The notes beneath the pieces were generated by a model, which was given only the letters and a program-made list of their open reading frames with translations, was not told the DNA's origin and did no database searches. Below, piece after piece: positions 55,654-64,000 of a stretch of 64,000 bases of DNA (the stretch's first letter is position 1; every line of letters starts with the position of its first letter). The position numbers were made by a program, and so were the translations under genes. Source of the stretch: Caballeronia terrestris (GTDB lineage: Bacteria > Pseudomonadota > Gammaproteobacteria > Burkholderiales > Burkholderiaceae). The stretch is taken from positions 1 to 64,000 of the forward strand of contig NZ_FCOL02000031.1 in assembly GCF_001544515.1 (NCBI RefSeq), given 5' to 3'.

Positions 55654-56850
55654 ATGAATCAAGCCGAACTTCGCGCCATGCCCTGGCAACTTTCCGAACG
55701 CGCACGCAAGCTGACCAGCTCGGCGATCCGTGAGATTCTGAAGGTCACGGAGCGGCCTGAAGTTATCTCCTTCGCGGGCGGCCTGCCGTCGCCGGCGACG
55801 TTCCCTGTCGAGGAAATGCGCCGCGCCTCCGAGCACATCCTGCGCGACCACCCCGCCGCCGCCCTCCAGTACAGCGCGACCGAAGGCTTCATGCCACTGC
55901 GCGAATGGGTCGCCGCGCGCTATTCGGTGGGCGGCGCGCGCATCCGCGCATCGCAGGTGCTGATCACGACCGGCTCGCAGCAGGCGCTCGACCTGCTCGG
56001 CAAGGTGCTGGTCGACCCGGCGAGCCGCGTCCTCGTCGAAACGCCGACCTACCTCGGCGCGTTGCAATCGTTTTCGCTGTTCGAGCCGAACTACGTCCAG
56101 GTCCCGACCGACGAGCACGGCCTGATCCCCGAAAAGCTCGACGCGCAACTGATCGACGGTGCGCGCCTCCTCTACGCGCAGCCGAATTTCCAGAACCCGA
56201 CAGGCCGGCGCCTGCCGCTGGAACGCCGCCGCGCGCTCGCAGAATTCGCGCAGAAAGCGGCGTTTCCGGTCATCGAGGACGATCCGTACGGCGCGCTCGA
56301 CTACGCCGGCGCCCCGCTGCCGACCATGCTGTCGATGGCGCCCGATCACATCGTCCACCTCGGCTCGTTCTCGAAGGTGCTTGCGCCGGGCCTGCGGGTG
56401 GGCTACATCATTGCGCCCGAGGAACTGCACTTCAAGCTCGTGCAGGCCAAGCAGGCGACCGACCTGCATACGCCGAGCCTCACGCAGCGCATCGTCCACG
56501 AGGTCGTGAAGGACGGCTTTCTCGACAAGCACGTGCCGACCATCCGCGCGCTCTACCGCGACCAGTGCGCGGCAATGCTCGCGGCGCTCGAACATCACAT
56601 GCCGGCCGGGGTCGAATGGAACCGTCCGGAGGGCGGCATGTTCGTCTGGGTGACCCTGCCGAAGCACATCGACACGATGAAGCTGCTCGAAGCCGCCATC
56701 GCGGAACACGTCGCGTTCGTGCCCGGCGGGCCGTTCTTCGCGAACGACCCCGAGCACAACACGCTGCGCCTCTCGTTCGTGACGGTGCCGCCCGCGAAGA
56801 TCAACGAAGGCGTCGCGAAACTCGGCGCGCTGATCCGCGCGCGCCTGTGA
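55654..56850 (+). CDS. PLP-dependent aminotransferase (2-aminoadipate/LysN type)
   Basis: A 398-residue fold-type I aminotransferase similar to LysN/2-aminoadipate and MocR-related transaminases. Markers are ISFAGGLPSPATFP, LITTGSQQALDLLGKVL, the substrate-side YAQPNFQNPTGR and the PLP-lysine motif GSFSKVLAPGLRVGY (Lys near residue 240). It should transfer the amino group of a branched or aromatic amino acid or aminoadipate to 2-oxoglutarate. The RidA gene follows 54 bases downstream, a pairing common because RidA removes reactive imines made by PLP enzymes. ATG at 55678 is an alternative start. Confidence 0.9.
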   Translation: MNQAELRAMPWQLSERARKLTSSAIREILKVTERPEVISFAGGLPSPATFPVEEMRRASEHILRDHPAAALQYSATEGFMPLREWVAARYSVGGARIRASQVLITTGSQQALDLLGKVLVDPASRVLVETPTYLGALQSFSLFEPNYVQVPTDEHGLIPEKLDAQLIDGARLLYAQPNFQNPTGRRLPLERRRALAEFAQKAAFPVIEDDPYGALDYAGAPLPTMLSMAPDHIVHLGSFSKVLAPGLRVGYIIAPEELHFKLVQAKQATDLHTPSLTQRIVHEVVKDGFLDKHVPTIRALYRDQCAAMLAALEHHMPAGVEWNRPEGGMFVWVTLPKHIDTMKLLEAAIAEHVAFVPGGPFFANDPEHNTLRLSFVTVPPAKINEGVAKLGALIRARL

Positions 56851-56904
56851 GCGGCGCGCTTTAAACGTTCCACGCATTCTTCAACCCGTATCCAGGAGTC
56901 TCAG

Positions 56905-57369
56905 ATGGCCGAATCGAATGTCTACGACAAACTGAAGGAACTCGGCATCGAATTGCCGACCGCGGGCGCGCCCGCCGCCGCCTACGTCATGAGCGCGCAG
57001 AGCGGCAACACGGTGTATCTGTCGGGCCATATCGCCAAGAAGGACGGCAAGGTGCACGCCGGCAAGCTCGGTGCCACGCTCTCGACCGAGGAAGGCAGGG
57101 TCGCAGCGCGTGCCATCGCGATCGACCTGATCGCGACGCTGCACGCGCACGTCGGCGACCTGAACCGCGTGCAGCGCATCGTCAAGGTGATGAGCCTCGT
57201 CAATTCGACGCCCGAGTTCACCGAGCAGCATCTGGTGACGAACGGCGCGTCGGAACTTATCGCCGACGTGTTCGGCGAGCGCGGCAAGCACGCGCGCTCG
57301 GCATTCGGTGTCGCGCAGATTCCGATGGGCGCGTGCGTCGAGATCGAGATGATCGCGGAAGTCGCGTGA
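56905..57369 (+). CDS. RidA-family enamine/imine deaminase
   Basis: A 154-residue protein of the YjgF/YER057c/UK114 (RidA) superfamily, longer group. It has GNTVYLSGHIAKKDGKVHAGKLG, the AIDLIATLHAHVGDLNRVQRIVKV helix region and the C-terminal ARSAFGVAQIPMGACVEIEMIAEV with the conserved arginine. Such proteins hydrolyse reactive enamine/imine intermediates released by PLP enzymes, matching the upstream aminotransferase gene. A terminator follows. Confidence 0.9.
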   Translation: MAESNVYDKLKELGIELPTAGAPAAAYVMSAQSGNTVYLSGHIAKKDGKVHAGKLGATLSTEEGRVAARAIAIDLIATLHAHVGDLNRVQRIVKVMSLVNSTPEFTEQHLVTNGASELIADVFGERGKHARSAFGVAQIPMGACVEIEMIAEVA

Positions 57370-57400
57370 TACAGCGCTGAAGTGCCCAGGATTTGCCCCG

Positions 57401-57436
57401 AAGCCCGGCCTCTTGATTTTTGAGCGCCGGGCTTTT
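57401..57436 (+). terminator. Terminator after ridA-like gene
   Basis: A 9-bp stem (57401-57409 with 57426-57434) with a 16-base loop ends in a T tract. The next gene starts at most 30 bases later, so phzF may have its own promoter or depend on readthrough. Confidence 0.7.
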
Positions 57437-57465
57437 TCATGCCCCCACTTCACACGATCACGCTG

Positions 57466-58347
57466 ATGACCACCCGCACGGTTCGCTTCAAGCAAGTCGA
57501 TGTATTCACGACGGCGCCCTTCAAGGGCAATCCGCTCGCTGTCGTCTTCGATGCCGACGACCTCTCCACCGAGTCGATGCAGGCCATCGCGCGCTGGACT
57601 AATCTCTCCGAGACGACGTTTCTGCTGCGCCCCACCGATCCCGTCGCCGACTATCGCGTGCGGATTTTCACGACGTCGCGCGAGCTGCCGTTCGCGGGCC
57701 ACCCGACGCTCGGCTCGGCGCATGCGCTGCTGGAAAGCGGCTACGCGTCGAAACAAAAGGGGCGACTCGTGCAGCAATGCGGCGTCGGACTCGTGCCGAT
57801 CGTCGAGCGGGAAGACGGCGCCTGGGCGTTCGCCGCGCCGCCCGCGCGCATCCAGCCGTTAAACGATGCGCAGCAACAACAGCTCACCGCCGCCTTCGGC
57901 TCCGACGTAATCGATTTCACCGCACCGCCCTGCGCGGTCGATAACGGCGTGCCGTGGCTCGTCACGCGCGTGAACTCGGCGGCAGATTGCCTCGCGCTCA
58001 AGCCCAACCGCGAAGCGATGACCGCGCTGATGGCCGACACGGCTATGCTGGGACTGGCGGTCTACGGCCCGCATCCCGATGCCGCCCCGGCAACGTTCGA
58101 GTTGCGCGCCCTCCTGTTCGGAGAAGAAAACACCGAAGACCCGGTCACAGGCAGCGCCAATGCGGCGCTCGCATGTCTCCTGACGACGCAGAACCGCAGG
58201 CCCGGCCCGTCGTTCACGGTGCGCCAGGGCACGGCGATTGGTCGCGACGGCCGCATCTCCATCACCTACGACGACACGACAGATAAAGTCCAGACATGGA
58301 TCGGGGGCCATACGGTGACGATCGTCGACGGGACCTTCCGCCTTTGA
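57466..58347 (+). CDS. PhzF-family isomerase
   Basis: A 293-residue protein of the PhzF/diaminopimelate-epimerase-like fold. The start RFKQVDVFTTAPFKGNPLAVVFDA and the central NLSETTFLLRP with the catalytic glutamate are typical, as are RELPFAGHPTLGSAHALLE and EDPVTGSANAALACLL. PhzF proper acts in phenazine synthesis, but no other phenazine genes are present, so this is a general family member with unknown substrate. The ATG at 57466 (MTTRTVRFKQ) was preferred; ATG 57439 lies next to the terminator tract and adds nine residues. Confidence 0.9.
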   Translation: MTTRTVRFKQVDVFTTAPFKGNPLAVVFDADDLSTESMQAIARWTNLSETTFLLRPTDPVADYRVRIFTTSRELPFAGHPTLGSAHALLESGYASKQKGRLVQQCGVGLVPIVEREDGAWAFAAPPARIQPLNDAQQQQLTAAFGSDVIDFTAPPCAVDNGVPWLVTRVNSAADCLALKPNREAMTALMADTAMLGLAVYGPHPDAAPATFELRALLFGEENTEDPVTGSANAALACLLTTQNRRPGPSFTVRQGTAIGRDGRISITYDDTTDKVQTWIGGHTVTIVDGTFRL

Positions 58348-58736
58348 CGTCCTTCTATACCCCAAGCGCGCGTATACCCCCAAGACTTGTGCTTCCTTAA
58401 TTGGGAAGCCTTCAGTAATATCTGAACAATCAAGGACCGGAACGACGCGGGCGCATCGGGCTCAGCACAAAAGCGGTACACGAAGGCCATGCGGGCGGCG
58501 TGGCCTGCGCCTCAGCGCAAACGTGTGCCACGACCATGCAGGGCGCGCATCGGGGGATCGACGCGCCGTGCACCAACAAGAGCCATCCGCGATAACGTCA
58601 ACATAACGCTCGAGGTGAAGCTGAGGTGAACACCTGTTGTCGGCCCGAGTCTCCATAACATGCACCGGCTTTATTCAGTAGCGCAGTCGAGCGTCACGCA
58701 CGTCGCGCCGCGGGGCCCACGGACACAAGCGAGCTC
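58348..58736. other. 389-base intergenic region before the GGDEF-EAL gene
   Basis: It contains two copies of tatacccc-like sequence (58356-58366 and 58373-58384), an inverted repeat cttcc/ggaag (about 58391-58407) and a short direct repeat gaggtgaa near 58612-58628. No consensus promoter or gene was identified; short frames here are shadows. Confidence 0.5.
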
Positions 58737-61160
58737 ATGAGAACACGGCCCAAAGTGCCACGCGATGGTCTGCAGAGCGGCATGCCGCCCCGCCGGCGGC
58801 GGGCGCTGCTCGTCATTCCCGTGCTCGGAACGCTCGTGCTCGTCCTCCTGTGGACGGTGATCTTCGCGCGCCTGTCGGTCGAGAAAGAAGCGACGACGCA
58901 TGAATCGATGGCATCGGCTGCGATCCTTTCTTCAGCGCTAGAACAGCACACGATCAAGGCGATCCATCAGGTCGATCAGGTCACACGCTTCGTCAAGTAC
59001 GAGTACGAGAAGTCGCCGGACAATTTCAATCTGATCGGCACGGTGGAAAAAGGCGTCGTGCAGAGCGATACGCTCGTGCAGGTTTCGCTGATCGACGAAT
59101 ACGGCACGCTCGTCGCCAACACCGCCGACCCGCATCCGAAACCGATCGACCTCTCCGATCGCGAGCACTTCAAGGTCCACGCGCATTCCAACGACGATCT
59201 GCTCTACATCAGCCGTCCGGTGCGCGGACGCGTCTCCGGCTTGTGGACGCTGCAGATCACGCGGCGCCTGAATCACCCCGACGGCTCGTTCGCGGGCGTG
59301 GTCGTCGTGTCGGAAGACCCGGCGTACTTCACGAGCGACTTCTACAACGTGGCGTCGATCGGGCGCGAAGGCGTGATCGCCGTCGTCTCCGATAACGGCT
59401 CCGTGCTCGCGCGCAACACGGGCGGCGGCGCGGCCGAAGGCTCGGCGAACTCGCCCGCCCGCACGGACACGCGCACGCCCGCCGAACGCGCCCACGGCGA
59501 CTTCACCGCGAGCGGCGTCTACCCGACGTCCGACCACGCATCGGGCATCTATGTCGATCCAATCGACAACGTGAAGCGCATCGTGTCGTACCGCCATATC
59601 GATGGCTATCCGCTCGGCGTGCTCGTCGGCCTCTCGGTGAAGGAAGAGTTCATCGACTACAACCACACGCGCAACGTTTATCTCCTGATGGCGACGTTCA
59701 TCTCGCTCGCGATGCTCGGCTTCTTCGGCGTCGCGACCGGGCTGATCGGCAAGCTGCTCGGGCGCGAGCGCGAGATGACGCATCTCGTCGAATTCGATCT
59801 GCTGACGGGCCTGCGCAACCGCTATTCGACACTGCAGGCGCTGCGCCAGGACGTCGCCGATTCCGGCAACCTCGGTCATCTCGCGCTGCTCTTCATCGAT
59901 CTCGACAACTTCAAGACCGTGAACGACACGCTCGGCCACAACGCCGGCGACATCGTGCTGCAGATGACGGCGTCGCGGCTCGCGGAGACGGTCGGCGAGA
60001 ACGGGCGGCTGTCGCGCATCGGCGGCGACGAGTTCGTCGTGGTCGTGAAGGGCGAGGACGTCGAGCGCCGCGCGGTCGGGCTGGCCGAGGCGATCTCGAA
60101 CATGTTCGCGACGCCCTTCGACGTGCGCGGCAGCGCGTTCGTGCTGCACGCGAGTATCGGCATCGCGCTCTTTTCGGTATCGAACGAAAGCGAAATCGAC
60201 CTGCTCAAGAAGGCCGATCTCGCGATGTACAGCGCGAAGGACTCGGGCAAGAACTGCTATCAGTTCTATTCGCCGCATCTGTCGCATCGCGCCGATCACC
60301 TGATGAAGTGGGAGCAGCAACTGCGCGTCGCGCTGACGGAGCGGCAACTCTTCCTCGCCTATCAGCCGAAAATCGATCTGGCGCGGCGTTGCATCACCGG
60401 GTTCGAAGCGCTCGTGCGCTGGAACCATCCGCAGCACGGGTTGATTCCGGCCAACGAATTCATCCCGGTCGCGGAATCGACCGGGCTGATCGTGCCCGTC
60501 GGCGATTTCGTGATTCATACCGCGTGCATGCAGCTCGCGCAATGGCAGCGCGACGGCTATACGGGCCTGTCGCTCGCGGTCAACATCTCGGCGGTGCAGT
60601 TCTGGCGCGGCGACTTGCTGGAAACCGTCGCGCGCGCGATCAGCGAAAGCGGCATTCCCGCCGACAAGCTCGAACTGGAAATCACCGAGACGGTGATGAT
60701 GGAATATCCGGAGCTCGTGCAGGAGAAGATCGCCGTGTTGAAGCGCCTGGGCGTGCGCATCGCGCTGGACGATTTCGGCACCGGCTATTCGTCGCTGTCT
60801 TATTTGAACCGCTTTTCCGTCGATACGCTCAAGGTCGATCGCTCGTTCATCCAGGCGATCCCGGAAGACCGGAGCGTCTGCGTGATGGTGTCGGCGATCA
60901 TCAATCTGGCGCGCTCGCTGGGGCTGACGGTGGTGGTCGAAGGGACGGAGAAGGAAGAGCAGATCCAGTGGCTCGCCGCGCTCGGACCGATCGAGGCGCA
61001 AGGGTTCCTGTTCTCGCGCCCCGTTCCCGCCGATGGCGTACAGGCCTTGCTCGACCGTTTCGGCGTGTGCGGCTGGCCCGCGGGCAAGGCGCCGCGCTCG
61101 CGCGAAGGGCACGGCGAGGAGCCGTCGAGCACCGCGCTCACCGACGAGCGCGGCGGTTAA
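58737..61160 (+). CDS. Membrane diguanylate cyclase/phosphodiesterase (CHASE/dCache-GGDEF-EAL)
   Basis: An 807-residue two-helix membrane sensor. Helices near residues 23-44 and 312-336 flank a periplasmic sensor domain of the dCache type (DREHFKVHAHSNDDLLYISRPVRG). The cytoplasmic part has a GGDEF domain (about 355-510) with an intact RIGGDEFVVV active site, then an EAL domain (about 530-785) with the EAL motif (ITGFEALVRW) and DDFGTGYSS loop. Both catalytic motifs are present, so either synthesis or hydrolysis of cyclic di-GMP is possible. The gene appears monocistronic. Confidence 0.93.
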   Translation: MRTRPKVPRDGLQSGMPPRRRRALLVIPVLGTLVLVLLWTVIFARLSVEKEATTHESMASAAILSSALEQHTIKAIHQVDQVTRFVKYEYEKSPDNFNLIGTVEKGVVQSDTLVQVSLIDEYGTLVANTADPHPKPIDLSDREHFKVHAHSNDDLLYISRPVRGRVSGLWTLQITRRLNHPDGSFAGVVVVSEDPAYFTSDFYNVASIGREGVIAVVSDNGSVLARNTGGGAAEGSANSPARTDTRTPAERAHGDFTASGVYPTSDHASGIYVDPIDNVKRIVSYRHIDGYPLGVLVGLSVKEEFIDYNHTRNVYLLMATFISLAMLGFFGVATGLIGKLLGREREMTHLVEFDLLTGLRNRYSTLQALRQDVADSGNLGHLALLFIDLDNFKTVNDTLGHNAGDIVLQMTASRLAETVGENGRLSRIGGDEFVVVVKGEDVERRAVGLAEAISNMFATPFDVRGSAFVLHASIGIALFSVSNESEIDLLKKADLAMYSAKDSGKNCYQFYSPHLSHRADHLMKWEQQLRVALTERQLFLAYQPKIDLARRCITGFEALVRWNHPQHGLIPANEFIPVAESTGLIVPVGDFVIHTACMQLAQWQRDGYTGLSLAVNISAVQFWRGDLLETVARAISESGIPADKLELEITETVMMEYPELVQEKIAVLKRLGVRIALDDFGTGYSSLSYLNRFSVDTLKVDRSFIQAIPEDRSVCVMVSAIINLARSLGLTVVVEGTEKEEQIQWLAALGPIEAQGFLFSRPVPADGVQALLDRFGVCGWPAGKAPRSREGHGEEPSSTALTDERGG

Positions 61161-61161
61161 G

Positions 61162-62190
61162 TCAAAGCGAGCGCGGCGCCGCGAAGCCGTTGAAAAACGC
61201 TCGGGCATTCGCCTCGAGACTATCGATGTGATACCCGCCTTCCTGCACGATCAGCGTCGGCAACCCTAGCCCGCCGATCGCGCCACCCAGCCGCCCGAAG
61301 CCTTCCGTTGTCACCGCGACCATCGCCTGCGGATCGTCCTTGTAGATGTCGAAGCCGAGCGCGAGCACCACTGCATCCGGCTGGAACCGCTTGACGGCCC
61401 GCAGCGCCGAGTCGAGCTGCTCGAAGAACACCTCTTCGCTCGAACCGTGCGGCATCGGCAGGTTGAGGTTATAGCCGTCGCCGTCGCCTGCTCCGCGCTC
61501 TTCCTCGAAGCCCGCCACGACCGGATAGAAGTTCGTCGGATCGCCGTGGATCGAGACGTACAGCACGTCGTCGCGGCCGTAGAAGATCTCCTGCACGCCC
61601 TGGCCGTGGTGCATGTCGGTATCCAGGATCGCGACGCGGCCAAAGCGCTCGCGCAAAACCTGCGCGCCGATCGCCGCGTTATTCAGATAGCAGAAGCCGC
61701 CCGCCGCCTCGGCGCGCGCGTGATGGCCCGGCGGACGGCACAGCGCATACGCCTCGCGCGCGCCTTCGTTGATCGCGGCGGCGCCCGCCACCGCGCTCTG
61801 CGCCGACCAGTACGCGGACGTGTACGTATGCGCGCCGACCGGGCAACTGCCATCGGCGAGATAGCGCGCCGCCTGACCGAGCACGCCGCGCAGCGGATTG
61901 CCCTCGCGGATATAGACGTTCGACATCACTTCATCGCCCCAGTCCTGCGGGATCTTCTTCCACTCGGCGTGGGCTTCTTCGAGGAAGCGCAGATAGTTCA
62001 TGCCGTGCACGGCGGAGAGCGGCGCGTGGCCGAAGTCGGCGGGCTCGCGGACATCGAAATCGAGCGACTTCGCCGCCGCGACGAGACGCAGAGCGCGCTC
62101 GGGGATTTCCTGTGGCGAGCGCATCTGGCCGCGCGACAGATAGCTGCGCGGATGGTGCTTCAACTGTTCGGGATGGAAGTAGGTCAGCAT
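61162..62190 (-). CDS. Histone deacetylase-family protein (acetylpolyamine amidohydrolase-like)
   Basis: A 342-residue zinc hydrolase of the HDAC fold, with the length and features of bacterial acetylpolyamine amidohydrolases. The catalytic histidine pair is in RPPGHHARAEAAGGFCYLNNAAIGA, zinc ligands are in ILDTDMHHGQG and the later aspartate in ALGFDIYKDDP, and the active-site tyrosine is in QEGGYHIDS. It probably releases acetate from acetylated polyamines or similar amides. The carbamoylase gene lies 12 bases upstream, and an MFS gene beyond, suggesting a catabolic unit. Confidence 0.9.
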   Translation of the reverse strand: MLTYFHPEQLKHHPRSYLSRGQMRSPQEIPERALRLVAAAKSLDFDVREPADFGHAPLSAVHGMNYLRFLEEAHAEWKKIPQDWGDEVMSNVYIREGNPLRGVLGQAARYLADGSCPVGAHTYTSAYWSAQSAVAGAAAINEGAREAYALCRPPGHHARAEAAGGFCYLNNAAIGAQVLRERFGRVAILDTDMHHGQGVQEIFYGRDDVLYVSIHGDPTNFYPVVAGFEEERGAGDGDGYNLNLPMPHGSSEEVFFEQLDSALRAVKRFQPDAVVLALGFDIYKDDPQAMVAVTTEGFGRLGGAIGGLGLPTLIVQEGGYHIDSLEANARAFFNGFAAPRSL

Positions 62191-62202
62191 CGTGTTCCTC
62201 GT

Positions 62203-63447
62203 TCAGGCATCGGCGGGAGCGTGCGCGACGGCACGCGCGAGCACCGCGTTCAACAGCACGTTCGCGCCGCACGTCACGTCTTCGGGCAGCGCGTCTTCGG
62301 CTTCGTTGTGCGACAGGCCGTCCACGCACGGGATGAACACCATCGCGGTCGGCACGTGACGCGCGAGATGGATCGCGTCGTGGCCCGCGCCACTCACGAT
62401 GCGCTCGTGCTTGTAGTCGAGCTCCGTCACGGCTTGCTGGACCAGCGCGACGCAGTCCGCATCGAATGGCGTTGCGGGGCTTGTCCAGTACGCATCGATT
62501 GCGACTTCCAGACCGCGCGTCCTAGCGACTTCGCTGAACGCCGCGCGCATGTCGCGCTCCATTGCGTCGATCTGCGCGTCGTCGGGATGACGCAGGTCGA
62601 CCGTGAACGACACGCGCCCGGGAATCGTATTGCGCGACGAGTTCGGAATCGCGACCTGCCCGATTGTCACGAGCCCCTGCGGCGCGTAACGCTCCGCGAT
62701 CGCTTCGAGCCGTAGCGCCATCTCCGCGCTCGCGAACAACGCGTCCCGGCGATACGGCATCGGCGTCGTGCCCGCGTGCGCGGCGACGCCAGTAACGGCG
62801 ATGTCGAGCCAGCGGATCGCCTGCCCGCCCGTGACGACGCCGATCGGATTGCCGTGGCTTTCCAGTACCGGCCCCTGTTCGATATGCGCCTCGAAGTAGG
62901 CATCGACCGGCTGGCCCGTTGCCCGGCGCTCGCCCGCGTAGCCACTTTGCTTGAGCGCAGCGCGTAACGTGATGCCGTCCGCATCCTTCGTGTCGAGCGC
63001 GGTCTGCAACGGCGTCGCGCCGACGAACACTGCCGAGCCGAGCATCGCCGGCGTGAAGCGCGCGCCTTCCTCGTTGGTCCATGAGACGATTTCGAGCGGC
63101 TTCTCCGTGACGATGCCGTGATCGTTCAGCGTGCGCACGAGTTCGAGCGCGGCAAGCACGCCGTAGACGCCGTCGAAGCGCCCGCCTTCGGGCTGCGTAT
63201 CGAGATGGCTGCCGATCAGCACAGGTCTCTGGCTCTTGTCCACACCTTCGCGCCGCGCGAACAGGTTGCCGACTTCGTCGACGCTGACCGTCATCCCCGC
63301 TTCGCGGCACCACTTTGCGAAGAGATCGCGGCCACGGCGGTCGTCATCGGTGAGGGCGAGGCGGCGCACGCCACCCTTTTCCGTCGCGCCGATTTGCGCC
63401 ATGTCCATCAGGCTCGCCCACAGACGCGGGCCATTCACTTGCAACAT
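62203..63447 (-). CDS. M20-family amidase/hydantoinase-carbamoylase
   Basis: A 414-residue zinc enzyme of the M20 hydantoinase/carbamoylase group (N-carbamoyl-L-amino acid hydrolase, beta-ureidopropionase or allantoate hydrolase). The metal ligands are visible: His in GSHLDTQPEGG, Asp in GGRFDGVYG, Glu in WTNEEGARF, His in EAHIEQGPVLE and His in GAGHDAIHLA. The small domain AHAGTTPMPYRRDAL mediates dimerisation. Substrate cannot be fixed. It shares a leftward unit with the deacetylase-like gene and, upstream, a broken MFS transporter gene. Confidence 0.9.
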   Translation of the reverse strand: MLQVNGPRLWASLMDMAQIGATEKGGVRRLALTDDDRRGRDLFAKWCREAGMTVSVDEVGNLFARREGVDKSQRPVLIGSHLDTQPEGGRFDGVYGVLAALELVRTLNDHGIVTEKPLEIVSWTNEEGARFTPAMLGSAVFVGATPLQTALDTKDADGITLRAALKQSGYAGERRATGQPVDAYFEAHIEQGPVLESHGNPIGVVTGGQAIRWLDIAVTGVAAHAGTTPMPYRRDALFASAEMALRLEAIAERYAPQGLVTIGQVAIPNSSRNTIPGRVSFTVDLRHPDDAQIDAMERDMRAAFSEVARTRGLEVAIDAYWTSPATPFDADCVALVQQAVTELDYKHERIVSGAGHDAIHLARHVPTAMVFIPCVDGLSHNEAEDALPEDVTCGANVLLNAVLARAVAHAPADA

Positions 63448-63474
63448 GTCTTTCGATCCTCGTAACGGAAAAGG

Positions 63475-64000
63475 TCAGCGCGACGGCACGGCGTCGAGCG
63501 CATCGGCGCGGCGGTGCTTGAGCGCATCGAGCGCGACGATACACACGAGCGACAACCCCGCGAGGCACGTATAGAACACCGCGAGCGGCCACCACTGCCC
63601 GGTGAACTTGTGCGCGAGTTAAGTGCCGACGAGCGGCGTCAAACCGCCCGCGATCGCGCCGCACACCTGATACGACAGCGAAATCGCCGAGTAGCGCACG
63701 CGCGTCGGGAAGACGCCCGACACGAAGCCCGCGATCACCGAATAGAAGCTCGACATGCAGATCACCGCGAGCGCAATGCCGACGATCATCGACATCCGGT
63801 CGCCGCTTTGCACGAGGATGAACATCGGATACGGCGAGATCATCGCGCAGGCCGCCGCGAGCTTGAGAAAACGCGCGCCGCCGAGTTTCTCCGCGAGATA
63901 CGCGGCGAGCGGCTGCGACAGGAACTGGATGATCGCGACCGCGAAGAGGCAATCGAGGATCATCGATTTCGTCACGCCGACGTACTGCGTCGTGTATGAA
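63475..64000 (-). pseudogene. MHS-family MFS transporter, interrupted by a stop (partial)
   Basis: The 3' part of a metabolite:H+ symporter (MHS) family gene; its 5' end is outside the window. The frame from the right edge reads SYTTQYVGVTKSMILD and several transmembrane segments (IVGIALAVICMSSFYSVIAGFVSG), then meets an in-frame TAA at 63619-63621. Reading through, 47 more residues fit the family perfectly (LAHKFTGQWWPLAVFYTCLAG and a short basic tail) to a natural TGA at 63475. A glutamine codon (CAA) changed to TAA would explain it. The truncated product lacks the last helix region; it may be non-functional. Confidence 0.82.

Noticed and set aside
57466-58347. Phenazine biosynthesis cluster suggested by PhzF
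   Set aside because: No phzA, B, C, D, E or G gene is nearby; PhzF-like proteins are common outside phenazine pathways.
58938-61208. A 756-codon frame antisense to the GGDEF-EAL gene
   Set aside because: The product is arginine/histidine/glutamate-rich with no domain, a common shadow of GC-rich coding DNA. The + strand protein has clear GGDEF and EAL motifs.

Overview
The window is ordinary-looking chromosomal DNA of a high-GC Burkholderiaceae bacterium, most likely the Burkholderia/Paraburkholderia/Caballeronia group. This rests on the protein families present and their order (a lysophospholipid-transporter/acyltransferase fusion beside aroC, rsxB-nth, phaZ, the NodT/FusC/DUF1656/HlyD efflux operon, the benE and tal region, and htpG), on the intracellular polyhydroxybutyrate depolymerase, and on strong GC bias at third codon positions. 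No rRNA or tRNA gene, CRISPR array, insertion sequence, integrase, phage gene or replication origin was recognised. Nearly all DNA is coding and short operons are common, often joined by ATGA or GTGA stop/start overlaps.

Layout. 1-4.1 kb: 3' end of the electron-transfer-flavoprotein:quinone oxidoreductase gene, then leftward aroC, the transporter/acyltransferase fusion and a CBS-domain protein. 4.2-6.8 kb: rightward sulfhydrylase, alpha/beta hydrolase and DUF962 protein. 6.8-12.6 kb: leftward YihY protein, then rightward WrbA-like flavoprotein, DUF2069, FAD-linked oxidase, metallophosphoesterase and SRAP peptidase. 12.7-18.6 kb: a LysR regulator divergent from a four-gene aromatic-acid/drug efflux operon. 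18.7-23.4 kb: rhlE, a tiny lipoprotein plus MliC-type lysozyme inhibitor, purT, and a META-domain lipoprotein. 23.5-34.9 kb: a large FtsK with a repetitive linker, a ZntB/CorA channel, an exported lactonase-fold protein, small proteins, a GH15 enzyme, phaZ and a TetR regulator. 35.1-38.1 kb: rsxB, nth, DUF1841 and two small cytochromes c. 38.4-44.1 kb: MoxR ATPase, GNAT, VWA protein, BenE transporter, transaldolase and a broken VOC gene. 44.1-49.8 kb: FUSC protein, MctP-like symporter with DUF3311 partner, a ubiC/glycosylase/methyltransferase overlap operon and a small internally repeated protein. 49.8-58.3 kb: htpG, a MocR regulator, VOC protein, EamA exporter, PLP aminotransferase, RidA and PhzF. 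58.7-64 kb: a GGDEF-EAL protein, an acetylpolyamine-deacetylase-like enzyme, a carbamoylase-type hydrolase and an MFS transporter interrupted by a stop codon.

No clearly new defence or mobile system was found. The signals most worth checking are two genes broken by point-type lesions (a VOC gene with a frameshift and a stop, and the terminal transporter with a TAA), a heat-shock-like htpG promoter overlapped by a perfect inverted repeat, a palindrome on the -35 element of a predicted phaZ promoter, direct repeats beside the MocR gene, degenerate ~45-residue repeats in the FtsK linker, and an acetyltransferase placed between a MoxR ATPase and its VWA partner. The MocR-VOC-EamA-aminotransferase-RidA-PhzF stretch may be a functional module, but this is inference from gene order.
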